From Alphaproteobacteria bacterium (GTDB lineage: Bacteria; Myxococcota_A; UBA796; GCA-2862545), in contig JACKET010000001.1 in assembly GCA_020632875.1 (NCBI GenBank), positions 310,001 to 374,000 of the forward strand: DNA of 64,000 nucleotides, in the 5' to 3' direction. Below the pieces are notes generated by a model. The model was given only the letters and a program-made list of their open reading frames with translations, ran no database searches and was not told the DNA's origin. Of the stretch, positions 29,051 through 39,552 are shown in pieces (within the stretch, counting starts at the first letter, position 1; each line of letters opens with the position of its first letter). The position numbers and the translations under genes were made by a program.

Positions 29051-29926
29051 CTACTCGTCGTCTTTCTTGCGCATCTTGTGGCGCCAGCGCGCGTTCTTGT
29101 TCGAGCACTCGCGCGAGCAGTACTTGCTCTTCTTCCGGCGGTTCTTCTCGCACGGCGGCCAGACGCACAGCATCGGGTCTTTCACGTCGGGCGGCGTCGC
29201 GTCGGGGAACAGCTCGTGGAACTGCCCGGACAGCAGGTACGGCATGAACTCGGCGTGCGGATGCTCGGGATCGACGTCTTCGGCTTCGTCGTCGTCGGAA
29301 GCCGCGACCGGCGTGGGCTCGGGGGCGCGCACGACGGGCTTCGGCGGCTCGGGCGCCGGCGGAGGGGCGACCTTCGCGGGGGCCTGGGCGACGACGGGCT
29401 GCGGCGCGGGCACGGGCACCGGGGCGGGCGCCGACGGGGGAGGGGGCTTCGGGCGGGGCTTGGGCTTCACGGCCTTGCCGCCGTTCGCAGCGGCCGCAGC
29501 GGCCGCGGCGCGCTGACCGCGCTCTTCGGCCTCGACCTGCGCGACCTTCTCGCGCCACCGCGCGTCTTCCTCCTCCTTGCGGAGGCGCTCTGCGTCGGCC
29601 TGCTCGCGGCGCTTCTCGGCGAGGTACTTCCGCCGGTACTCCATCGCGCGACGGAGCTGCTCTTTGCGGCGCTCTTCTTCGTGCTGCCGCTCGGCGGAGT
29701 CGTTGTCGTCGGTGGGCGGCGCGGGGCGATCGGAGGCCTCCCACTCCACCTTCTGGCGGTCGTACTCCTCCTGGATCTGGTCGCCGAACAGCTGCTTGCC
29801 GCAACGGCACGAGAACACGAGCTCGAACGGCTGCGACTTGTGGACGTAGGCGCGCTGGTCCCGGCGGACCGTGAAGCTGTGGGACCCGCACTTCGGGCAG
29901 ACCATGCGGAACTGGTTCTCTTCCAT
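29051..29926 (-). CDS. Zinc-finger / coiled-coil / zinc-finger protein
   Basis: The protein has 291 residues with a modular layout: an N-terminal zinc ribbon (CPKC...CRCGK), a basic and acidic coiled-coil region (about 75-135), a Pro/Ala-rich linker (145-205), and a C-terminal finger of the CVWPPC...YCSRECSN type followed by a basic KNARWRHKMRKK tail. The last part resembles treble-clef fingers that bind nucleic acid. No family recognised for the whole. The ATG at 29926 is 30 bases downstream of a promoter-like -10 box. Confidence 0.65.
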   Translation of the reverse strand: MEENQFRMVCPKCGSHSFTVRRDQRAYVHKSQPFELVFSCRCGKQLFGDQIQEEYDRQKVEWEASDRPAPPTDDNDSAERQHEEERRKEQLRRAMEYRRKYLAEKRREQADAERLRKEEEDARWREKVAQVEAEERGQRAAAAAAAANGGKAVKPKPRPKPPPPSAPAPVPVPAPQPVVAQAPAKVAPPPAPEPPKPVVRAPEPTPVAASDDDEAEDVDPEHPHAEFMPYLLSGQFHELFPDATPPDVKDPMLCVWPPCEKNRRKKSKYCSRECSNKNARWRHKMRKKDDE

Positions 29927-29955
29927 CACTCCCTGTCCCCACCGTGAGGCCGACA

Positions 29956-29983
29956 CTTATACACCAACGCTCGAATTTCCCAA
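29956..29983 (-). promoter_or_regulatory. Candidate sigma70-type promoter for the zinc-finger gene
   Basis: On the reverse strand TTGGGA (29978-29983) and TATAAG (29956-29961) are separated by 16 bases, resembling -35 and -10 boxes. It lies 30 bases upstream of the ATG at 29926, in one of the few AT-containing patches nearby. The -35 match is moderate. Confidence 0.4.
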
Positions 29984-30102
29984 GGCCCCTCACCCCGCCG
30001 ATCGGGCAGGGCGGTGCGAGAACGCGCCGAGATCCGTGGATACGACGGTCTGCGACAACACCGTGGGCCGGCGGAGGACACGCGGCGACGCGCGCCAAGC
30101 CC

Positions 30103-31845
30103 TCAGTTGCCGCCGTGGCTGCCCGTGATGGTGGCGATGATCTCGGGCCGCCGATCGGCGGTCTGGAGCATCGCCCGGAGCGCCTTCGTCTCGTTGGTCT
30201 CGACGGCGAAGATCTCTTCGGCCCAGCGGTTGCCGAGCGGCTGGTAGAGCAGGGTCGCTTCGATGATGTAGGGCGCGGGGCGACCCGTGATGTCGATGGA
30301 CCAGCTCAAGCGGTCGCCTTCGTTCGTGTAGTCGGTGTCGCCCTCGACCCCCTGGGGGCGGATGAGGTCGATGTTGACGTTGTTGGGGTCCCACCCGCGG
30401 GGGAGGATGCGGTTGTCCTTCAGCCAGCCCGCACCGCGGAGCAGGCGGTAGGTCGGGTCGCCGGCGAGGTCTTTCATCACCGCTTCGTAGATCTGGACCT
30501 GGTCGGGGTCGGAGATGGCGTTCAGGTTCGGCGCGATGGGCCCGCCGGCGAGCTCGGACGCGAGCGGCGCGCCGCCGCTGTCGAGGATGCGGCCCTGGCT
30601 GTCGTGCTCGCCCGAGGCGAAGATCACCTGGTTGGTGCCATCCCACACGCGCACCCGCAGCCAGGCCCGGCGGAGCGGGATGCCCGTGGGGAACTTGTGG
30701 CCCGCGACCGTGTCGGCGTAGGTGCGGAAGGACAGCGTGGCGCCGGACACGTCGATGTTCTCGAGCGCCACGGTGGCCGTGTTGGTCTGGAGCTGCTGGC
30801 GCGCGCGGGCGATCTTCTCGTCGAACGCCTCGGGAGCCGCGCGGGGCTGGAGGATGTCGTGGTGGTCGCGGAAGAGCTGCGGCACCAGCGTGTTCCCGCC
30901 GACCAGCTCGTGGCGGGACAGCGTGCGGCTCGTGAGGTCGCCGTAGTCGGACCCGGCCGGGCTGCGCGCGATGGGCGTGACGATGTTGGACTGGTCGATG
31001 CCGCGCTTCGGGAAGTGGCAGTCCTGGCAGGTGCTCGTGGCGTTCGAGCTGTTCTTGAGCTCGAGGTACGGCGCCTGCTCGACGAGCGAGCCGCCGTTGA
31101 GCGTGCCGTCGGGCTCGAGCGCGTCGGTGATCAGCGTGTGGCAGGTGGCGCACAGCTCGGCGGTCTGGACGTGGCTGGACTGCATCGGCGTCCAGCCCTC
31201 GGCGGCCATGTACGTGGTGTTCGGGTTCGGATGGGGCCCGTAGGCCTTCTGCGCGCCCTCGACGATGTAGCCGCCCTTCCAGCTGGACGGCTGGCCGAGG
31301 TTGTCGGGCTCGATCTGGTGGCAGAGCGTGCAGCTCGCGCCGTCGAGGCCCAGGGTGGCGCGGTCGCTGCCGTCGGTGAGGCCGGACGGGTACCGCGGCT
31401 TGGCCTCGCCCGTGAGCTCTGCATCGGTGGCGCCCATGGGCGCGTGGCAGCTCATGCACCGCTCGCCGATGAGGTCGGCGGCGCCGGGCGTCTCGGCGAC
31501 CTCGACGCTGACGACGGCACGCCAGATCGGATCGCGGGCCGCGTTCGCCATCATCGACGCTTCCCAGAGGTCGTACGGGCCGACCTCGTTGCCGGACGCG
31601 TCGCGCATGGCCATCGCGGTGGAGTGGTTGCTGTGGCACTCGCCACACGTGTCTGCGGTGGCGAAGCGCCCGTTGTCGACCGTGGCGGGCGCGGGCAGGG
31701 CGAGCCAGGTCTCGTCGATCACGACGGGGTCGGTGTCGCCGGTCTCGGCAGTGGGCCCATACGTGTCCCTGGGAAGGGGATCGGGGCTCATGCCCTTGCA
31801 ACCCGACACCACGACCACGACCGCAGCGGCGACCCAACGCATCAT
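30103..31845 (-). CDS. Five-haem c-type cytochrome lipoprotein
   Basis: The protein has 580 residues with a lipoprotein signal ending in VVSGC (Cys16). Five haem-binding CxxCH motifs are visible at residues 67-71, 130-134, 172-176, 232-236 and 273-277, with histidines near each that could be distal ligands. The second half has no haem motif and is beta-rich. It is probably membrane-anchored on the periplasmic side and carries electrons, but the partner is unknown. No neighbouring gene completes a respiratory complex, so it may be part of a split system. Confidence 0.88.
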   Translation of the reverse strand: MMRWVAAAVVVVVSGCKGMSPDPLPRDTYGPTAETGDTDPVVIDETWLALPAPATVDNGRFATADTCGECHSNHSTAMAMRDASGNEVGPYDLWEASMMANAARDPIWRAVVSVEVAETPGAADLIGERCMSCHAPMGATDAELTGEAKPRYPSGLTDGSDRATLGLDGASCTLCHQIEPDNLGQPSSWKGGYIVEGAQKAYGPHPNPNTTYMAAEGWTPMQSSHVQTAELCATCHTLITDALEPDGTLNGGSLVEQAPYLELKNSSNATSTCQDCHFPKRGIDQSNIVTPIARSPAGSDYGDLTSRTLSRHELVGGNTLVPQLFRDHHDILQPRAAPEAFDEKIARARQQLQTNTATVALENIDVSGATLSFRTYADTVAGHKFPTGIPLRRAWLRVRVWDGTNQVIFASGEHDSQGRILDSGGAPLASELAGGPIAPNLNAISDPDQVQIYEAVMKDLAGDPTYRLLRGAGWLKDNRILPRGWDPNNVNIDLIRPQGVEGDTDYTNEGDRLSWSIDITGRPAPYIIEATLLYQPLGNRWAEEIFAVETNETKALRAMLQTADRRPEIIATITGSHGGN

Positions 31846-31893
31846 GCGGCACCCTACCACGGGTCCGTGGTATTCGGGGAGCGAGGAGGGCCG

Positions 31894-32376
31894 ATGTCCC
31901 TTGCAGACGGCTTCAAGGATGCTCTGTCGTGCTGGTGCTCCGGCGTCAGTGTGGTGACGACGAAGAGCACCGACGGACTGATGTATGGCCTGACGGTCTC
32001 GAGCTTCTCGAGCCTGTCGCTGGATCCCCCGTTGATCCTCGTCTGCATCGACAACCGCAACCGCTTCCCGGCCATGGTCGAAGAGGCCGGGGGCTTCGCG
32101 GTCAGCATCCTCCACCACGAGCAGCAGGCGGCCTCGAACTACTTCGCGCGTCCCGGCCGCCTGCCCACCCCCGACTTCACCGAGATCGAAGGCGACTGGA
32201 CCGACAGCGGCCAGCCCGTCGTGAAGGGCGCGATGGCGTGGCTCGCGTGCGAGGTCCACCAACAGATCGAAGCGGGGGACCACACCATCGTCATCGGCCG
32301 TGTGGTCGAGACCTTCGCGTCCGAGGGCGAGCCCCTGCTGTACTACCGGCGTGCCTACCGCTCCGTCGCCACCTGA
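31894..32376 (+). CDS. Flavin reductase-like (FMN-binding split-barrel) protein
   Basis: The protein has 160 residues. VSVVTTKSTDGLMYGLTVSSFSSLSLDPPLI and the FAVSILHHEQ segment match the flavin reductase (HpaC/ActVB-type) fold, which binds FMN and reduces it with NAD(P)H. A GAGGAGGG ribosome site precedes the ATG. Divergent from the cytochrome gene (48-base gap). It may feed reduced flavin to an oxygenase not in the window. Confidence 0.85.
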   Translation: MSLADGFKDALSCWCSGVSVVTTKSTDGLMYGLTVSSFSSLSLDPPLILVCIDNRNRFPAMVEEAGGFAVSILHHEQQAASNYFARPGRLPTPDFTEIEGDWTDSGQPVVKGAMAWLACEVHQQIEAGDHTIVIGRVVETFASEGEPLLYYRRAYRSVAT

Positions 32377-33406
32377 GGCCCCCGGGATCCAGGGCGGCCG
32401 TGCGGGTGACGTGGGCATCACGATCACCGTCGTGGCCCTCGCCATGCTCCTCGGTGCCGTGGTGCTCGGTCGGTTCGACCGCGCGCCGGGGGTGTGGCTG
32501 ACGGCGGCGCTCTTCGTGCTGCCGTACCTGTTCGTGGTCCACGTCGCGTGGACCTTCGCGCTGTGGGCGCTGCTCCCCGATCGGCGCTCGCTGCCCGTCG
32601 TCCTCGGCGCGACGCTGCTCGCCATGGCCGCGCTGTGGGGCCCCGCCCTCGCGGCCCGCGGCCAGGACGCCGAGGGTACGCCCATCACCGTCATGAGCTG
32701 GAACGTCCGGCGCCTGTGGGGCGGGCCGGACGACGGCGGCGACGCGCTGCGGTGCGCGGTGCAGGCCATCGAGGCCGCGTCGCCCGACGTGCTCGCGCTG
32801 ATGGAGGTCAGCCGCGACAACGTGCGCGCGCTGGAGAAGGCGCTCGGCATGCGCTGCGTGCACGGCACGTACAACGCCGGGGGCGCCGACCGGCACGGGG
32901 GTCTCGCGGCCTGTGCGCGCGGCGGCACGCACCTGGTCGACGGTGCCGCGCTGCGCTTCGTCGACGACGAGGACTGGCACTACGTCGCGGCGGAGGTGGA
33001 GCGCGAAGGCCGCGTGTTCAACCTGCTCGCCGTCCACCTCACGCCCTACCGGCTGGGGGCCTCGCAGGTCGCCGAGGCCCGTCGCACGGCGGCCGGGCAG
33101 GCGAACCAGTCGGCGGCGCTGCTCGAGCGGGTGGCGCGGTTCCAGGACCCCACGGTGGTCGCGGGGGACTTCAACAGCACGCGGGACTTCTACCTCCACT
33201 CGGCACTGCGCACGCACCTCACGGACGTCTGGGAGCGGGCGGGGCTCGGGCCCGGCGCGACGAAGCTCGCGATGGACTGGCTGCCCCTCCGCATCGACTA
33301 CATCTACGCGAGCGACGCGTTCGCCGTCCGCGATGCCTCCGTGCCGCAGGTGGGGTGCAGCGATCACCGCCCCGTTGTTTCGGCGTTGGTGCTCCGCGAC
33401 CGCTGA
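32351..33406 (+). CDS. Endonuclease/exonuclease/phosphatase-family protein with N-terminal membrane spans
   Basis: The protein has 351 residues. Two or three hydrophobic spans lie before residue 110. The EEP domain follows, with MSWNVRRL, LALMEVS, AVHLTPYR, VVAGDFNST and GCSDHRPVV, all in normal order, so the hydrolase site is intact. The GTG at 32351 gives a 26-base overlap with the flavin reductase; a GTG at 32411, just before the first membrane span, is the alternative. Membrane-tethered EEP proteins often act on phosphodiesters outside the cytoplasm; the substrate is unknown. Confidence 0.8.
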   Translation: MPTAPSPPEAPGIQGGRAGDVGITITVVALAMLLGAVVLGRFDRAPGVWLTAALFVLPYLFVVHVAWTFALWALLPDRRSLPVVLGATLLAMAALWGPALAARGQDAEGTPITVMSWNVRRLWGGPDDGGDALRCAVQAIEAASPDVLALMEVSRDNVRALEKALGMRCVHGTYNAGGADRHGGLAACARGGTHLVDGAALRFVDDEDWHYVAAEVEREGRVFNLLAVHLTPYRLGASQVAEARRTAAGQANQSAALLERVARFQDPTVVAGDFNSTRDFYLHSALRTHLTDVWERAGLGPGATKLAMDWLPLRIDYIYASDAFAVRDASVPQVGCSDHRPVVSALVLRDR

Positions 33407-33478
33407 AGCGTGTGGATCGCCCATTGCGCGGAGGTCCGCGGGGACATAGGCGCACGCCACACCGGACCTGGAGGGGTG

Positions 33479-35373
<1,895 letters not shown>

Positions 35374-35377
<4 letters not shown>

Positions 35378-36390
35378 ACCTCGAGGGGTACGACCCCGAC
35401 GCCTCGTGCACGGCGGACGACGGCCTCTTCGGCCTCCCGCACGGCCCGGACGCGGCGAAGGTCGTCGTGATCCCCGTCCCGTGGGAGGCCACCACCAGCT
35501 ACCGGCGCGGCACCGCGGCGGCGCCGGGGGCCCTGGTCGAGGCGTCGCACCAGGTCGACCTGTTCGACCTCGAGCTCGGCGATGCGTGGCGCGACGGATT
35601 CGCGATGCGCGAGGTCCGACCCGAGCTCGCGGGGCTCAACGACGAGGCCTGTGCGGCCGCTCTCCCCGTGATCGAGGCGGGTGGCGCGGGCGACGGCGAG
35701 CTCGCCGCCCTGGCGGAGCGCGTGAACGCCCTCTCCGAGTCGATGAACGCCATCGTGCGCGAAGAGACGGCGGCGGTGTTCGACCGCGGCGGCATCCCCG
35801 CGATCTACGGCGGCGATCACAGCGTGCCGTTCGGCGCGATCCGCGAGGCCGTGCGCCGGTACCCCGATCTGGGCGTGCTGCATGTGGATGCGCACCTCGA
35901 TCTCCGCGTCGCGTACCAGGGATTCCAGTGGTCGCACGCCAGCATCATGGGCAACGTCCTCGACCGGGCCGGGCTGCGCGGTGCGCTCGTGCAGGTCGGC
36001 GTGCGGGACTTCGGCCGCGCGGAGTGGCAGCGTGCCCAGGACGACCCGCGGGTCATGGCGTATCCGTGGCCCGTGCTGGGCTCGGCCCTGGCGGGCGGCC
36101 GGTCGTGGGACTCGCTCGCGCGGCCGATGATCGATCTGCTCCCCGAGCAGGTGTGGATCAGCTTCGACATCGACGGGCTCGACCCGGCGCTCTGCCCGGC
36201 GACCGGAACGCCGGTGCCCGGCGGCCTGTCGTGGGACCACACGATGGCGCTGCTCCGGATGCTGCGCGAGAGCGGGCGCACCGTGGTGGGCTTCGATCTC
36301 GTCGAGGTCGGGGACGCCGAATGGGACGCGATCATCGGCGCCCGGCTGCTGTACCGGATGGGCGGCACGGCGATCCTCAGCCAGCGCTGA
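35374..36390 (+). CDS. speB: Agmatinase
   Basis: SpeB hydrolyses agmatine to putrescine and urea with two manganese ions. The protein has 338 residues with the metal motifs GGDHS, HVDAHLDL and SFDIDGLDP, and GTPVPGGLSW downstream. Arginase has the same fold, but pairing with SpeA favours agmatinase. The ATG overlaps the speA stop (ATGA). Confidence 0.92.
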
Positions 36391-36399
36391 CCGCGGCCT

Positions 36400-36433
36400 C
36401 CCGTTCCCGTTCCCGTTCCCGCTCCCGTTCCCG
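36400..36433. repeat. CCCGTT hexamer microsatellite
   Basis: The segment just after speB contains about five CCCGTT-type units. On the reverse strand this is six GGG tracts separated by three bases, a pattern that could form a G-quadruplex. It begins the 1-kb non-coding stretch (36391-37405). Confidence 0.85.
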
Positions 36434-36514
36434 GGTGGCGCCGGGAGCTCGACAGCAAGCGCCGCCTGATCCGCCGCGCGAGGCTCGGCATGGGCCTCGA
36501 CGTCCACGGACGTG

Positions 36515-36547
36515 CGCAATCGCTGCCATGGCGTGGCAGCGAATGCG
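36515..36547. other. Stem-loop, copy 1 of the repeat module
   Basis: A 14-base stem CGCAATCGCTGCCA pairs with TGGCAGCGAATGCG across a five-base loop, with one mismatch. The second copy is perfect, so the structure is probably conserved. Confidence 0.8.
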
Positions 36548-36918
36548 CAGCGATCTCGGAGTGCACGGTCGATGTCCGAGCCGGGTCACGCCAGAGTCGG
36601 TCGAACGGCGCCCGGAGGACGCAGAGCCGGGTCGAACCGCGTCGTTGGGACGCAGAGCCGGGTCCAACCGCGCGGGTCCGACGCAGAGTCGGGTCGAACT
36701 GCGCTTCGGGAGCCCGACGAGGGACCTCGTGCGGCGCGGCCGCTCGATTTCCGGCGTTTCTTCGTGGAGCGGGCAGCCCGGGATGGAGGATGGCGCGGGT
36801 GAGGCGCAGTTCATCGGGGCTCTGCGTGGGTGAGGCGCTGTTCAGCGTGGCTCTGCGTGGGTCCCATGTGGTGAGTGCGACGGGGCGGACCTACAGGCAG
36901 CCCTCGTCCGCGGACGTG

Positions 36919-36951
36919 CGCAATCGCTGCCATGGCGTGGCAGCGATTGCG
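36919..36951. other. Stem-loop, copy 2 of the repeat module
   Basis: A perfect 14-base stem (CGCAATCGCTGCCA with its complement) with a TGGCG loop. It lies 404 bases after the first copy. Confidence 0.85.
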
Positions 36952-37324
36952 TAGCGATCTCGAAGTGCAGCCTCGGTGTCCGGAGCCGGTCGTGGCGCAG
37001 GGCCGGTGGGCGGGAGGAGCGGACCCAGAGCTCCGTCGAAGTGCGCGCGTTCGACGCAGAGTCCGGTCGAACTGCGCTTCGGGAGCCCGACGAGGGACCT
37101 CGTGCGGCGCGGTCGCTCGATTTCCGGCGTTTCTTCGTGGAGCGGGCAGCCCGGGACGGAGGATGGCGCGGGTGAGGCGCAGTTCATCGGGGCTCTGCGT
37201 GGGCGCGGCGCAGTTCAGCAGGGCTCTGCGTGGGCGTTGCGCAGCTCAGCGGGGCTCTGCGTGCCGATGGGCGCCGGAGCCGCGGGCCTCGCCGACCGGG
37301 ACCCGCGCCAGGCGGGCCGGAGGG

Positions 37325-37352
37325 GGCGGCGCAGCCGCCGTCGCGAAGCGAC
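37325..37352. other. Pair of adjacent short hairpins near the hydrolase stop
   Basis: GGCGGC-gca-GCCGCC and GTCGC-gaa-GCGAC lie back to back, 54 bases beyond the stop of the reverse-strand hydrolase. There is no T-run, so intrinsic termination is not demonstrated; they might still stabilise a 3' end. Confidence 0.4.
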
Positions 37353-37405
37353 CGAGCGCAAGCGAGCCCGGAGGACAGCCGACGGCGGAGCCGGGGCGCC
37401 CAAAC

Positions 37406-38551
37406 CTACTTCGCGTGCTCCACGAGCCAGCCGACGATCCGGTCGACCGTCGCGGCGCTCATCGGGCGGCCGAGATCGTCGATGGGGTCGCTCGCGCGGC
37501 CCAGCGTGTGGCCGGCGCCCTCGATGCGCTCGATCGCGTAGTCCGGATGGCCCGCCGCCTGCAGCGCGGCCTCGATGCGGTCGGCGTTCTCGGGGGGCGT
37601 GTGCGCGTCCTGCATGCCCTGGAGCACGAGGACCGGGACGCCCGTGAGCTGCGGGACCTGCGCGGTGACGGGCGGCAGCGTGTTGCCGTCGGCGTAGCTG
37701 ACGAACGCGCCGATCGGGCCGAACGCGAGGTCGACGAGGCCGTCGATCTTCGGGATCAGCTCGGTCTGGATGTCGATCTGGCCGTCGCGGTCGGTGTCGA
37801 CGAGCGGCGAGGGCCGCGCGACGTCGCTGGCGCGGGTGTAGCTGACCGCGAGCATGGCGGAGGTGATGTGGACGGGCTGCGACGCGGCGCTGCGCAGGGC
37901 GAGGCCGAGCTCGGCGCCGTCGAGGCGGTCGTCCCGCGGGGAGAACCGCTGCAGGTAGGGGACCGCGAGGTCGAACCAGGTGCGGAAGTTCTCCTGGAAC
38001 GTCATCCCGACGGGACCCTGGAACACGACGCCCGCGAGGTTCGGGCGCTCGGTGGCGAGCTTCGCGGCGACCACGGTGCCTTCGCTCCAGCCGTAGACGA
38101 AGATGCGGTTCGGATCGACGCGGGGATGGGTGGACAGCGCGTCGAGCACGCGCTTGGCGTCCTCCTCGAAGGTGAACGTGCTCTGGTCGCCGATGAACGC
38201 CGGCAGGTCGAACTTTCCGGGACCGGTGACGTGGCGCTTGTCGTAGCGGATGACCGCGAAGCCCCGTGCAGACAGGGCGTTCGAGAGGTCGGCGAACAAC
38301 CGCGTCGTGCCGACGGGGCCCTCGAGCGTGGCATCCATGTCCTGCGGGCCGGAGCCGTGGAGCAGGAGCACGGTGGGATGGGGGCCCTTGCCGTGGTCGG
38401 GGAAGGTGACCTCGGCGGCGGTCTCGAGCCCTTCGGCGAGCGTGACGGTCACGTCGTCGCGCTGGACGGCATAGGGGGTACGTGGGTCCAGCTTCGTGCC
38501 CGCCTTGCAGGAGGCGAGAGCGAGCACGAGGGGGATACAGAACGTTCGCAT
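37406..38551 (-). CDS. Alpha/beta-hydrolase lipoprotein
   Basis: The protein has 381 residues. A lipoprotein signal ends in LALASC. The core has LLLHGSGPQD (oxyanion loop), the nucleophile elbow YGWSEGT, the acid in LQGMQDAHTP and the histidine in EGAGHTLG, so the triad is complete. It resembles secreted dienelactone-hydrolase/acyl-peptidase-type enzymes. The substrate is unknown. Divergent from clpS with a 41-base gap. Confidence 0.85.
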   Translation of the reverse strand: MRTFCIPLVLALASCKAGTKLDPRTPYAVQRDDVTVTLAEGLETAAEVTFPDHGKGPHPTVLLLHGSGPQDMDATLEGPVGTTRLFADLSNALSARGFAVIRYDKRHVTGPGKFDLPAFIGDQSTFTFEEDAKRVLDALSTHPRVDPNRIFVYGWSEGTVVAAKLATERPNLAGVVFQGPVGMTFQENFRTWFDLAVPYLQRFSPRDDRLDGAELGLALRSAASQPVHITSAMLAVSYTRASDVARPSPLVDTDRDGQIDIQTELIPKIDGLVDLAFGPIGAFVSYADGNTLPPVTAQVPQLTGVPVLVLQGMQDAHTPPENADRIEAALQAAGHPDYAIERIEGAGHTLGRASDPIDDLGRPMSAATVDRIVGWLVEHAK

Positions 38552-38592
38552 GGAGTCCCGAGGGTGGACTCCCCACGTACCCGGAGCGAGGG

Positions 38593-38904
38593 ATGTCGGA
38601 CAAGCGCAAGGAAGAAGGCGACAGCTCAGTCCTCGAGCGGCAGAAGGTCGACGAGCCGCGGAAGTACAAGGTGCTCCTGCTGAACGACCACTACACGACG
38701 ATGGAGTTCGTCGTGATGGTGCTGCGCACGGTCTTCCACCACAGCTCGGCGCAGGCGACGCGCGTGATGCTGCACATCCACAACAACGGCGTGGGTGTGG
38801 CGGGGGTCTACACGCGCGAGGTCGCCGAGACGCGCATCGCGCAGGTCGAGGCGATGGCCGCCGAAGAGGGGCACCCGCTGCAGTGCGAGATGGAGCCCGA
38901 GTGA
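38593..38904 (+). CDS. clpS: ClpS, adaptor of the ClpAP protease
   Basis: ClpS delivers N-degron substrates to ClpA. The protein has 103 residues, with the family motif YKVLLLNDHYTTMEFVVMVL, the VMLHIHNNGVGVAGVYTREVAETR segment and a C-terminal MEPE end. The flexible N-terminal arm (MSDKRKEEGD) is as expected. ClpA lies 2 kb away on the other strand. GTG of the next gene overlaps its stop. Confidence 0.95.
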   Translation: MSDKRKEEGDSSVLERQKVDEPRKYKVLLLNDHYTTMEFVVMVLRTVFHHSSAQATRVMLHIHNNGVGVAGVYTREVAETRIAQVEAMAAEEGHPLQCEMEPE

Positions 38905-39533
38905 GCCAGAGGTCGCGTGCTCTGGTAGGGATGGTCGGGCTCATTGCGGTCGCGTGTGTAGGCGGGCCAGATGTGGTTCCAGCCGAGAACCCGCTGGATC
39001 CCTGCCAGGGGCGGTGGAGCGAGCCGGGTACGGACGCGCCCGCCACGGTCTTCGGGATGCTGACCGGCGCGCTCGACCAGGAGTGGCCGAGTGATTCGCC
39101 GTCGCTGGCGGGCTCCCGGTTCGAGCTGACGATCGATGTCGTCGCCTCCAGCTGGCGGGTCTGGGAACCCCGCGATCCATCGGCCTGCGCCAACGCCGCG
39201 ACATGGTGGCTGCCCGATGCGCACGCGGAGGTCCGACTCCCCGAGGGGACTTCCGACGCCGTGGGTCTCGCCCAGGTGTACGTGGCGGACGGGGGGTCCG
39301 GCGAGGCCTCGATGGTCGGGTTCTCCGGGGACGTGGAGGGGCCCATCGACCCGGCGACCCAGGAGCGCCTCGACGAGCTGGATCTGGCCGGATTCTCGAG
39401 AGTCCGATTCGAGCTCGCGATCGTCGAGCCCTCGCTGCGGCCCTGCGCCTGGCCAGCGTGCCTCTACGGGCTGTCCGTGACCGGGGAGAACGCGTCCCAC
39501 GCGATCGAATCGGGCGTTCCGTCCTGGCCGTGA
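38901..39533 (+). CDS. Lipoprotein of unknown function, coupled to clpS
   Basis: The protein has 210 residues from a GTG overlapping the clpS stop (GTGA). A signal with lipobox IAVAC near residue 19 is followed by a beta-rich domain with four cysteines (CQG, CAN, CAW, CLY). No family recognised. The coupling to clpS is probably only positional. Confidence 0.65.
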   Translation: MSQRSRALVGMVGLIAVACVGGPDVVPAENPLDPCQGRWSEPGTDAPATVFGMLTGALDQEWPSDSPSLAGSRFELTIDVVASSWRVWEPRDPSACANAATWWLPDAHAEVRLPEGTSDAVGLAQVYVADGGSGEASMVGFSGDVEGPIDPATQERLDELDLAGFSRVRFELAIVEPSLRPCAWPACLYGLSVTGENASHAIESGVPSWP

Positions 39534-39552
39534 CGGCGGATCGGCGTAGGCG

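Larger units (their letters stand above)
36507..37260. repeat. Duplicated non-coding module with opposed short-repeat arrays
   Basis: Two copies of a roughly 370- to 400-base module lie in tandem. Each has a perfect or near-perfect stem-loop (36515-36547; 36919-36951), then short GACGCAGAG-type units with a GAACTGCGC end (three in copy 1, two in copy 2), a spacer of about 100 bases, and GCGCAGTTC...GCTCTGCGTGGG units in the opposite direction (two, then three copies). The segment 36680-36832 is nearly identical to 37053-37205. The opposed arrays make each module a large interrupted palindrome. Frames across it are low-complexity and not called as genes. Confidence 0.8.

Noticed and set aside
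36600..37260. Possible CRISPR array
   Set aside because: The short units lie almost end to end without unique spacers of constant length, occur in opposite directions, and no cas gene is near.
36512..38683. Several frames in the 36.5-37.4 kb repeat region
   Set aside because: They repeat along with the DNA units and are low-complexity.
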